Shown piece by piece: positions 1 to 5,089 of a DNA stretch of 5,089 nucleotides. The notes under the pieces were generated by a model, which was not told where the DNA came from, did no database searches, and saw only the letters and a list, made by a program, of their open reading frames with translations. The stretch spans positions 1-5,089 of the forward strand of contig QHXE01000266.1 of assembly GCA_003222835.1 (NCBI GenBank), in the 5' to 3' direction. The translations under genes and the position numbers were made by a program. The first letter of the stretch is position 1. Each line of letters starts with the position of its first letter. Source of the DNA: Acidobacteriota bacterium. GTDB taxonomy: Bacteria; Acidobacteriota; Blastocatellia; Pyrinomonadales; Pyrinomonadaceae.

Positions 1-944
1 TCAACGATGATTCATTTGTCGAAGGAAATGAAACTTTCAATGTCAACTTGCGCAATCCCTCGGGCGTTACTCTGGGCGCGCCGGCGGTGGCCACAGTGAC
101 AATCATCGACAATGACAGCGAGCCGTCCGCGAACGTCATTGACGATCCACCGGACGATGTTTGCCAGCACTATCACGACTTTCTGAATAGAACGCCCGAC
201 GCCGATGGTCTGGCTTTTTGGATCAATCAAATCACTTCCTGTGGTAGTGATCCGGTCTGCATCGATCTGAAACGCATCAACGTCTCGGCAGCTTACTTCT
301 TATCGATTGAATTTCAGCAGACGGGTTATCTGGTCGAGCGAATGTACAAGGCGGCTTATGGTGATGCGAGCGGAACGTCAACTATTGGTGGGACGCATCA
401 ACTGGCGGTTCCCATCGTGCGTTTCAATGAATTTCTGCCGGACACACAGGAAATTGGCCTGGGAGTAATCGTGGGCCAGCCCGGCTTTGAGACGGTTCTG
501 GAAAACAACAAGCAAGCATTTGCTCTAGAGTTCGTGCAGCGCTCGCGATTCGCGGCGGCGCTTCCAACCTCGCTGACCCCGACGCAGTTTGTAAATCAGT
601 TGTTCGCGAATGCCGGCGTGACGCCATCGACAAGTGATCGGAATGCTGCGATCGCCGAGTTTGGCTCAGCCACAAACACCAGCGATGTGGCGGCGCGCGC
701 GCGCGCGTTGCGCGACGTGGCGGAGAATGCAAGCTTGAATAGCCAGGAATTCAATCGCGCCTTCGTGTTGATGCAGTACATCGGATATCTGCGTCGCAAT
801 CCGAACGACGCGCCTGACGGAGACTATACCGGCTACGACTTCTGGTTGACGAAGCTGAATGCTTTCAACGGCAACTTCGTAGCCGCAGAGATGGTTAAGG
901 CATTTATTACGTCTAGTGAGTATCGACAGCGGTTTGGGACATAA
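1..944 (+). CDS. Calx-beta / DUF4214 domain surface protein, 3' part
   Basis: The reading frame (first full codon at position 3) is already open at the left edge, so this is the C-terminal end of a longer protein. The TTG at 48 falls inside a domain and is not a real start. Positions 3 to about 116 encode the end of a Calx-beta repeat: the VEGNETFNVNL strand, then NPSG, then the closing VTIIDNDS. Calx-beta repeats are calcium-binding beta-sandwich modules of extracellular and adhesion proteins. After a short linker, about 159-362 encode a DUF4214 segment (HYHDFLNRTPDADGLAFW, then RINVSAAYFLSIEFQQTGYL). A second DUF4214-like segment follows at about 765-935 (IGYLRRNPNDAPDG, YDFWLTKLNAF, MVKAFITSSEYRQRFG). 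The stretch between them (LTPTQFVNQLFANAGV) looks like a further helical copy. The stop is TAA at 942-944. Family knowledge suggests a secreted or surface protein, but no signal peptide can be checked here. The exact role is unknown. The domain call is firm; the extracellular location is inferred. Confidence 0.88.
   Translation, partial: NDDSFVEGNETFNVNLRNPSGVTLGAPAVATVTIIDNDSEPSANVIDDPPDDVCQHYHDFLNRTPDADGLAFWINQITSCGSDPVCIDLKRINVSAAYFLSIEFQQTGYLVERMYKAAYGDASGTSTIGGTHQLAVPIVRFNEFLPDTQEIGLGVIVGQPGFETVLENNKQAFALEFVQRSRFAAALPTSLTPTQFVNQLFANAGVTPSTSDRNAAIAEFGSATNTSDVAARARALRDVAENASLNSQEFNRAFVLMQYIGYLRRNPNDAPDGDYTGYDFWLTKLNAFNGNFVAAEMVKAFITSSEYRQRFGT
693..707. repeat. Alternating GC dinucleotide tract inside the DUF4214 gene
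   Basis: Fifteen bases of strictly alternating G and C lie within the coding frame and encode part of the Ala-Arg-Ala-Arg-Ala stretch. Such tracts can slip during replication and can adopt left-handed DNA, but seven repeat units is short and the frame is intact. It may simply reflect alternating GCG and CGC codons. Confidence 0.6.
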
Positions 945-1081
945 GTCAGAACCGCCTGCGGTAGCCTCCCGATATCACACTTTTAGATGACCAATGACCA
1001 ACCGCCCGCTACCCCGTGAGATAGAGGTTCCTATTAGTCATAGCTTGTTACTTCGTCGTTATCTCACGTGGCGGTTCTGAC
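945..1081. repeat. Nested inverted repeat between convergent genes (REP-like)
   Basis: GTCAGAACCGCC at 945-956 is the exact reverse complement of GGCGGTTCTGAC at 1070-1081, and these ends almost exactly fill the gap between the DUF4214 stop (944) and the ilvE stop (1086). Two further non-crossing pairs lie inside: GGTAGC 960-965 with GCTACC 1008-1013, and CGTGAGATA 1015-1023 with TATCTCACG 1060-1068. The folded form would therefore be an outer stem carrying two hairpins. A tandem pair of ATGACCA lies at 987-1000. The left arm also holds a mini-palindrome, ACCGC 951-955 with GCGGT 958-962. No T-run follows on either strand, so it is not a classical intrinsic terminator, although it could still stop convergent transcription. 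The left arm resembles the ends of the element at 3701-3856. The inverted repeats are seen directly; the REP-like class is inferred. Confidence 0.7.
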
Positions 1082-1085
1082 GCGT

Positions 1086-2195
1086 TTACTTCGACGAGGC
1101 ACGCAACGTGGCGATCGGTTCAGCTGATATTTTTGGTGAGCCGCTTAACTGACCGGCGAGCTCGTCGGTTGCTTGTTGCGCTTTCTCTGAGTTGTAACCA
1201 TTGCCGCTTGGTTGTTTGCTCTGCTGCTCGCGCACATAGGTAAGCCACGGTCCCGGTGGTTCGCGCTCGCCGGAAGTGATCTCGAAGAAAAGCTTCTGGA
1301 TCTTTGCGGTGATTTCTCCACGCTGACCTGAACCAATGGCAATGCGGTCAACCGAACGAATCGGAGTAATCTCGGCCGCAGTGCCGCTGAAGAAAACTTC
1401 ATCGGCCACATAAAGCGCTGCCCGTTGAATGGTGCGTTCCTTAGTCGTGAGCCCCAGCTCCCCGCAAATTTGAATCACGCTGTCGCGCGTGATGCCCGGC
1501 AATACTGATGATGAAAGTGGCGGCGTGTTCACGATGCCGTTGCTGACGACAAAGATGTTCTCACCAGAGCCCTCAGAGACGTACCCACGATCGTCGAGCG
1601 CGATGCCTTCAGCGAATCCGTTCAGGAGCGCTTCCATCTTGATCAGTTGCGAGTTCATGTAGTTGGCGCCGCTCTTAGCCATGGCTGGCAGAGAGTTTGG
1701 CGTCAGACGGTTCCAGCTCGAAACGCAAACATCCACGCCTTTTTCAATTGCTTCATCGCCCAGATATTTTCCCCAATCCCACGCTCCGATATAGCAGGTC
1801 AATGGATTGGGAAACGGATTCACGCCAAACGCCGGATGTTCTTCATCCAGGCTGCGGAACAGAATAGGTCGAATGTAGCACTGTTCCAATCCACTGCGCC
1901 GCACCAGCTCGATCGAAGCATTGCAGAAATCGTCGATGGACCATTCGTGATCCATGCGATAAATTTTGGCCGAGTTCAAAAAGCGCTGCATGTGCTCGCG
2001 CAGCCGAAAGACAGCCGGGCCGCGTTTCGTCGAGTAACATCTGATTCCTTCAAAGACGCTGGAACCATAATGCAGAACGTGTGACATCACGTGCACGCGC
2101 GCATCATTCCATTTGATGAATTCGCCATCGTGCCAGACTACGTCGCAAATGCGCGGAGTGGCCACGTCTTTTGCTTGGCCGCTTTTTGAAAACAT
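1086..2195 (-). CDS. ilvE: Branched-chain amino acid aminotransferase
   Basis: This is a fold-type IV, pyridoxal-phosphate-dependent aminotransferase that interconverts leucine, isoleucine or valine with their 2-oxo acids, using glutamate/2-oxoglutarate, in the cytoplasm. Visible family features in the 369-residue protein are: the N-terminal core VHVMSHVLHYGSSVFEGIR (residues 34-52); FRLREHMQRF with phosphate/substrate-region Arg65; YIRPI at 108-112; the PLP lysine Lys174 in AMAKSGANYMNS; the cofactor-contacting Glu208 in SEGSGENIF; LPGITRDSV (232-240); and FFSGTAAEITPIRSVD (268-283). The start at 2195 (ATG) is chosen because GGGAGA lies 9 bases upstream and the protein then begins like its family. 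An upstream in-frame start at 2297 would add 34 residues with no family resemblance. The usual family length is about 300-310 residues. Residues 321-369 form an extra polar tail rich in Gln, Ser, Ala and Lys. It is transcribed divergently from the dipeptidase gene and converges on the DUF4214 gene. BCAT rather than D-alanine aminotransferase is supported by the overall motif pattern. Confidence 0.93.
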   Translation of the reverse strand: MFSKSGQAKDVATPRICDVVWHDGEFIKWNDARVHVMSHVLHYGSSVFEGIRCYSTKRGPAVFRLREHMQRFLNSAKIYRMDHEWSIDDFCNASIELVRRSGLEQCYIRPILFRSLDEEHPAFGVNPFPNPLTCYIGAWDWGKYLGDEAIEKGVDVCVSSWNRLTPNSLPAMAKSGANYMNSQLIKMEALLNGFAEGIALDDRGYVSEGSGENIFVVSNGIVNTPPLSSSVLPGITRDSVIQICGELGLTTKERTIQRAALYVADEVFFSGTAAEITPIRSVDRIAIGSGQRGEITAKIQKLFFEITSGEREPPGPWLTYVREQQSKQPSGNGYNSEKAQQATDELAGQLSGSPKISAEPIATLRASSK

Positions 2196-2204
2196 GTATT
2201 TGAT

Positions 2205-2220
2205 TCTCCCTTTTTGGAGA
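2205..2220 (-). promoter_or_regulatory. ilvE ribosome binding site within a small hairpin
   Basis: On the minus strand the sequence is TCTCC, AAAAAG, GGAGA. The second arm is most of the GGGAGA Shine-Dalgarno sequence, which ends 9 bases before the ilvE ATG at 2195, so it fixes that start. The first arm can pair with it over 5 bp across a 6-base loop. The hairpin could partly hide the ribosome binding site, but a 5-bp stem is weak. The Shine-Dalgarno call is good; a regulatory role for the hairpin is speculative. Confidence 0.5.
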
Positions 2221-2271
2221 TTAACCCTTGAAACTGCGAGAAACGCGAATGACCTGATTGACAAAGCACGA

Positions 2272-2346
2272 TACTCTAAACGCGCGCTCGTTTGCAAGAT
2301 GGAGCGATGTCCATTCGGAAGCGTTTAGAGTACCGACTTTAGTCGG
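2272..2346. repeat. 12-bp inverted repeat plus short palindrome, divergent intergenic region
   Basis: TACTCTAAACGC at 2272-2283 and GCGTTTAGAGTA at 2321-2332 are perfect reverse complements separated by 37 bases. The spacer can form smaller stems: CGCTC 2285-2289 with GAGCG 2302-2306, or alternatively ATGGA 2299-2303 with TCCAT 2310-2314. Directly after the right arm comes the palindrome CCGACTTTAGTCGG (2333-2346). The element sits between the divergent ilvE and dipeptidase genes, where it could be an operator or a structured leader for either gene, or a dispersed intergenic repeat. No convincing sigma-70 promoter could be placed: a TTGACA at 2258-2263 (+) lacks a matching -10, and a weak TTGCAA/TATCGT pair on the minus strand overlaps the left arm. 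The repeats are certain; the role is unknown. Confidence 0.65.
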
Positions 2347-2390
2347 CGCTTGCTTCCACAGAGATGGCTTCGTAGGATTCATAAACGAGC

Positions 2391-3695
2391 TTGCATTCAA
2401 CTAAGAATTCCAATCAGCCTGGGTTTTCCCGAATTTCGAGAGCGACTGTAAGATTGATCTGCTTAATTATCGGCGCAGCGCTGGTCTCTCTCTTGAGCAT
2501 GTGTCGTAATTCAAGCAAAACCGAAAACTCGGAAAAAACCATGACCAGTACCTCGACAAATTCCGCCGCCACCGATCCGCTTTCGATTCACCGCCGGGCC
2601 ATCGTCGTCGATATGCATGCTGACACGACGCAGCGACTGGTTGACGAAGGCGTCGATCTGGACCAGCGACTGGCGGGCGGTCATCTCGACGCCGTCCGCG
2701 CGAAGGAAGGCGGCCTTGACGCGCAGTTCTTTTCAATCTGGGTCGAGCCGGAATTATTCGGACTCGGCGGCCCGCGGGCGATGAAACGCGCTGACTTACA
2801 GATTGAGGCGGTGCGCGCGCTGGCGACAAAACATCCGGAGACGTGGGAGTTGGCGATGACCGCAGCCGATGTTCGTCGCATCGCTTCGGCTGGAAAGATC
2901 GCGGCGCTGATGGGGCTCGAAGGTGGCTACGCGATAGACGAGAAAATCGATAACGTCGGACGCTATTACCAGATGGGTGTGCGTTACATGTCGCCGGCTT
3001 GGAGCGTCAGCACAAGTTGGGCTGGATCGTCTGGCGATGAAGTGGGCAAAACGCGCGGACTTAATGAGTTTGGGAAACGAGTGATTCTCGAAATGAATCG
3101 GCTCGGCATGATGGTAGACGTTTCGCATCTTTCCGACCCCGCGTTTTGGGACATCGTCAAGACCTCTACCAAACCGGTGATTGCGACGCACTCGGGTTGT
3201 CGCGCAATTGCGAATGTGCCGCGCAATCTTACCGACGACATGATTCTTGCGCTGGCGAAAACCGGTGGCGTCGTGAACGTGATCTTCTATCCCGAACATA
3301 TCGAGCCAGGGTGGAGCCAGCAGAAGAAAAAGGTTGATGCTGAGATTGCGTCTCTGGTTCAGCGCGCTTCCGATGAAGAGAAAGGCGATGCCGTGCACAA
3401 GAAACTGGCGCGCGATCGGGTGCGGCGCGAAGAATACTTGAAACGGCTGCCGCCCGTAACCGTCGCGCGCGTCGTCGATCATATCGATCACACCGTGAAG
3501 CTGGTTGGGATCGATCACGTGGGCATCGGATCGGATTTCGATGGCGTTCAAGCTGTGCCAGTTGATCTCAAATCGGTCGCGGATCTTCCGAACCTGACGA
3601 AAGAACTGCTACGACGCGGTTATTCGGAAAGTGACATCGACAAGATTCTCGGTGGCAACATGCTGCGGGTGATGGAGGAAGTTGAACGGCATTAA
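2391..3695 (+). CDS. Membrane dipeptidase, peptidase family M19 (renal dipeptidase-like), probable lipoprotein
   Basis: This is a zinc-dependent dipeptidase that family knowledge says cleaves dipeptides, including ones with a D-residue at the C-terminus. All expected metal ligands are visible: His76 and Asp78 in DMHADT, bridging Glu177 in MGLEGG, His246 in DVSHLSD, His267 in ATHSGCRAI and Asp382 in GSDFDG. Arg278 lies 11 residues after His267, the same spacing as the substrate-binding arginine of human DPEP1. Residues 309-355 are a charged, helix-prone insertion. The N-terminus has a basic region (Arg14, Arg17, Arg21), a hydrophobic stretch LICLIIGAALVSLLS and then Met37-Cys38, followed by a Ser/Thr/Asn-rich linker. 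This fits an exported, perhaps lipid-anchored protein, though Met just before the Cys is atypical for a lipobox. The start is uncertain. TTG 2391 keeps the full signal and has AGGA at 2374-2377, rather far away. In-frame ATGs at 2499 and 2541 would remove the signal and lack good ribosome sites. An in-frame TAA at 2382-2384 bars earlier starts. The stop is TAA at 3693-3695. Confidence 0.92.
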   Translation: MHSTKNSNQPGFSRISRATVRLICLIIGAALVSLLSMCRNSSKTENSEKTMTSTSTNSAATDPLSIHRRAIVVDMHADTTQRLVDEGVDLDQRLAGGHLDAVRAKEGGLDAQFFSIWVEPELFGLGGPRAMKRADLQIEAVRALATKHPETWELAMTAADVRRIASAGKIAALMGLEGGYAIDEKIDNVGRYYQMGVRYMSPAWSVSTSWAGSSGDEVGKTRGLNEFGKRVILEMNRLGMMVDVSHLSDPAFWDIVKTSTKPVIATHSGCRAIANVPRNLTDDMILALAKTGGVVNVIFYPEHIEPGWSQQKKKVDAEIASLVQRASDEEKGDAVHKKLARDRVRREEYLKRLPPVTVARVVDHIDHTVKLVGIDHVGIGSDFDGVQAVPVDLKSVADLPNLTKELLRRGYSESDIDKILGGNMLRVMEEVERH

Positions 3696-3700
3696 TTGTG

Positions 3701-3856
3701 GTTACAGAACCGTGAGCGGTAGCGACCGGCCCAGTTCGGCAAAATCGAGTCTCGACAGTGACCAGAGAGAGCAGGCGGGGGTGCGCCGTGCTGAGGCTAA
3801 GCAGTCGGGACGACTGCGTACCGAGGGCCGGTCGCTACCGCTCTCGGTTCTGTCAC
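3701..3856. repeat. 156-bp palindromic element with 32-bp inverted ends (MITE/REPIN-like)
   Basis: Positions 3701-3732 and 3825-3856 are reverse complements at 30 of 32 positions; the core arms 3704-3732 and 3825-3853 match at 28 of 29. Each arm carries CAGAACCGnnnGCGGTAGC followed by GACCGGCCC, and within each arm ACCG and CGGT can pair as a mini-hairpin. The 92-base centre contains a tight hairpin, GCAGTCG 3801-3807 with CGACTGC 3811-3817 around a GGA loop. No target-site duplication is evident at the flanks and there is no transposase, so any mobility would have to be provided elsewhere. The element begins 5 bases after the dipeptidase stop and ends 59 bases before the Uma2 start. It could also damp read-through transcription, but there is no T-tract. 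The inverted repeat is seen directly; its class is inferred. Confidence 0.8.
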
Positions 3857-3903
3857 GGATGACAAAAGACGCGCTGGGGAATAACATCTCTTGTGTTGGG
3901 AAC

Positions 3904-3907
3904 GGAG
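3904..3907 (+). promoter_or_regulatory. Shine-Dalgarno for the Uma2 gene
   Basis: GGAG lies 8 bases before the ATG at 3916. It selects this start over an in-frame upstream start at 3682, which would lie inside the dipeptidase gene and read through the palindromic element. Confidence 0.7.
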
Positions 3908-3915
3908 ACGAAGTA

Positions 3916-4530
3916 ATGTCAGCTCAAGTAAAGCCACGTTACTCGCTCGAGGACTACTTTGAGTTGGAACTCGCGTCTGACGAAAGATGGGAGTGGTTCA
4001 ACGGCGAAGTTTTTTGCCTGAGCGGTGTGAGCCCCGAGCACGATCAACTTGAAAGCAACTTTCATCTGGCTCTCAGACTTGCGCTCGATGATCGCGACTG
4101 GCGGGTGTTCCTGGCGGACATTCGAATCAAGACGCCAGCCGCCCCGCCTTATCGCTATGGCGACTTATCGGTGACATGCGGGAAGCCAATCGATGAAGAG
4201 ATCGGCGGTATTAAGGCTCTCGTCAACCCTGTTCTCATCATCGAGGTCTTATCGCCTTCTACCGAGGCTTACGATCGGGGCGACAAATTCACCTATTACA
4301 AATCAATTCCGAGCCTCGTGGAGTATCTGCTCGTCGCGCAACACCGGCCGCATGTCTCACAATTCATCAAACAGAGCGACGGCACATGGAACCAGCGAGA
4401 AGTCAACGATCTCACCGGAAGTTTGTATCTGCCAGCTATCGGATGCACACTGGCGCTCGGTGAAGCTTATCGCGGGATCGAATTCTCCGGCAGTAAGCCA
4501 AACCTCGTGCCTCCGGAACAATTGGTATGA
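3916..4530 (+). CDS. Uma2 family (DUF820) restriction-endonuclease-like protein
   Basis: This 204-residue protein has the Uma2/DUF820 pattern, a PD-(D/E)xK nuclease fold. It opens with YSLEDYFELE and RWEWFNGEVFCLSG (residues 9-37), where Glu31 is the usual N-terminal acidic residue, followed by HDQLESNFHLAL (42-53). The core has DIRIKT (68-73), YRYGDLSVTCG with Asp83 (79-89), and the hallmark NPVLIIEVLSPSTEAYDRGDKFTYYK region starting at residue 104, with Glu110 and Lys124 as probable active-site residues. IPSLVEYLLV follows at 131-140. Length is normal for the family. The catalytic residues appear intact, so it may be an active nuclease, but the biological role of this family is not established. 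The ATG at 3916 has a good Shine-Dalgarno sequence and gives a family-like N-terminus. The stop TGA overlaps the start of nfo, so the two are probably co-translated. Confidence 0.9.
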   Translation: MSAQVKPRYSLEDYFELELASDERWEWFNGEVFCLSGVSPEHDQLESNFHLALRLALDDRDWRVFLADIRIKTPAAPPYRYGDLSVTCGKPIDEEIGGIKALVNPVLIIEVLSPSTEAYDRGDKFTYYKSIPSLVEYLLVAQHRPHVSQFIKQSDGTWNQREVNDLTGSLYLPAIGCTLALGEAYRGIEFSGSKPNLVPPEQLV

Positions 4531-5089
4531 AGCGTCGATTGTCCTCTGCTACAGGCTCAGACTCAAATCAAATTCCACCTCGAAAAGTTTGCACTCCTCG
4601 CATCGGCGCGCATCTTCCGATCAAAGGCGGCTTGCACGAAGCCTTGCTGCTGGGAGCTGAACTCGGCTGCGGTGCGATCCAATTGTTCTCACGCAATCCG
4701 CGCGGCTGGATGGCCAAGCCGCTGACAAAAGAAGTCATCGATCTCTTTCGAAAGACGCGAAAGCGCACGAAGCTCTCGCCGGTTCTGATCCATGCGAATT
4801 ACTTAATCAATCTCGCGGCTGCCGATGAACTGTTGCGGGCGAAATCGATTGCGTCGTTTAGAGAGGAACTCGAGCGGGCGATTCTGCTAAGCGTCGATTA
4901 TCTCGTCGTCCATCCTGGCAGTGCGCGCGGCGCATGCGAGACTGATGGAATCGAAACCTGCTCTCGTAGTCTGAACGCGGCTTGTAAAGGACTAAGGTTC
5001 GGAAGGCTTCGCGTTCTGTTGGAAAACACCGCCGGCCAGGGTGAGTGCATAGGTCATCGCTTCGAGCATCTGCGCGCGATTATGAATCG
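4527..5089 (+). CDS. nfo: Endonuclease IV (AP endonuclease), 5' part, runs off the window
   Basis: The frame encodes 187 codons and remains open at the right edge. It matches endonuclease IV, a metal-dependent TIM-barrel enzyme that cuts DNA 5' of abasic sites in base-excision repair. Motifs in order: IGAHLPIKGGL (residues 26-36); IQLFSRNPRGW (51-61); IHANYLINLA (88-97) with His89; YLVVHPGSA (125-133) with His129; LLENTAGQG (164-172) with Glu166; and FEHLRAI (179-185). His89, His129 and Glu166 align with E. coli Nfo metal ligands His69, His109 and Glu145. The remaining ligands lie beyond the window. The HPGSA here differs from the HPGSH of E. coli, but the changed residue is not one of these three ligands. 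The ATG at 4527 shares ATGA with the Uma2 stop, with a weak GGA at 4515-4517. This start gives about 23 polar residues before the barrel that E. coli Nfo lacks, and no closer ATG exists, although TTG 4539 is possible. Confidence 0.92.
   Translation, partial: MKRRLSSATGSDSNQIPPRKVCTPRIGAHLPIKGGLHEALLLGAELGCGAIQLFSRNPRGWMAKPLTKEVIDLFRKTRKRTKLSPVLIHANYLINLAAADELLRAKSIASFREELERAILLSVDYLVVHPGSARGACETDGIETCSRSLNAACKGLRFGRLRVLLENTAGQGECIGHRFEHLRAIMN

Noticed and set aside
1647..2084. 145-codon open frame on the + strand
   Set aside because: It lies entirely antisense to ilvE, which has complete family motifs; its translation shows no recognisable domain.
2258..2277. TTGACA as a -35 box for the dipeptidase gene
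   Set aside because: No acceptable -10 hexamer lies 16-18 bases downstream; the nearest candidate is only 8 bases away.
2196..2297. 34-codon upstream extension of ilvE
   Set aside because: It has no family similarity, and a clear Shine-Dalgarno sequence precedes the internal ATG at 2195.
2796..3551. 251-codon open frame on the - strand
   Set aside because: It is antisense to the motif-complete M19 dipeptidase gene, and its His/Arg-rich translation is typical of a shadow frame.
3701..3856. CRISPR array or tRNA-like structure
   Set aside because: There are only two inverted arms, not direct repeats with spacers, and no cloverleaf or anticodon arm can be drawn.
3682..3915. 78-codon N-terminal extension of the Uma2 frame
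   Set aside because: It would start inside the dipeptidase gene and translate the palindromic element. The ATG at 3916 has a proper ribosome site and a family-like N-terminus.
4193..4660. 155-codon + strand frame spanning the Uma2-nfo junction
   Set aside because: It overlaps two well-supported genes in another frame, and its Ser/Arg-rich translation has no recognisable motifs.

Overview
The window looks like an ordinary piece of a bacterial chromosome, moderately GC-rich. It most likely comes from an Acidobacteriota-type organism (Blastocatellia/Pyrinomonadaceae-like). That placement is an inference from the first protein, a Calx-beta/DUF4214 surface protein of a style I associate with that group, and from the mix of housekeeping genes separated by palindromic intergenic elements. 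No phage, plasmid, CRISPR, rRNA or tRNA signature is visible.

Layout: (1) positions 1-944, + strand, the 3' end of a large Calx-beta/DUF4214 protein whose start lies off the left edge. (2) 945-1085, a convergent intergenic gap almost filled by a nested inverted repeat. (3) 1086-2195, - strand, a branched-chain amino acid aminotransferase (ilvE) with an unusual 49-residue C-terminal tail. (4) 2196-2390, a divergent intergenic region with a possible hairpin over the ilvE ribosome binding site and a 12-bp perfect inverted repeat next to a short palindrome. (5) 2391-3695, + strand, a family M19 (renal-type) membrane dipeptidase with an N-terminal export/lipoprotein-like signal and a probable TTG start. 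(6) 3696-3915, an intergenic region dominated by a 156-bp element with near-perfect 32-bp inverted ends. (7) 3916-4530, + strand, a Uma2-family (DUF820) PD-(D/E)xK nuclease-like protein. (8) 4527-5089, + strand, the 5' part of an endonuclease IV (nfo) gene, overlapping the Uma2 stop by an ATGA and running off the right edge.

The genes do not form one pathway. IlvE belongs to leucine/isoleucine/valine metabolism, the dipeptidase to extracytoplasmic peptide turnover, and Nfo to base-excision repair. Only the Uma2-nfo pair looks like a translationally coupled operon. The most noteworthy non-coding signal is that the elements at 945-1081 and 3701-3856 share a terminal motif, CAGAACCGnnnGCGGTAGC, in which each arm is itself a tiny palindrome. 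This suggests a dispersed REP/REPIN- or MITE-like family in this genome. I found no convincing new defence or mobile system beyond that.
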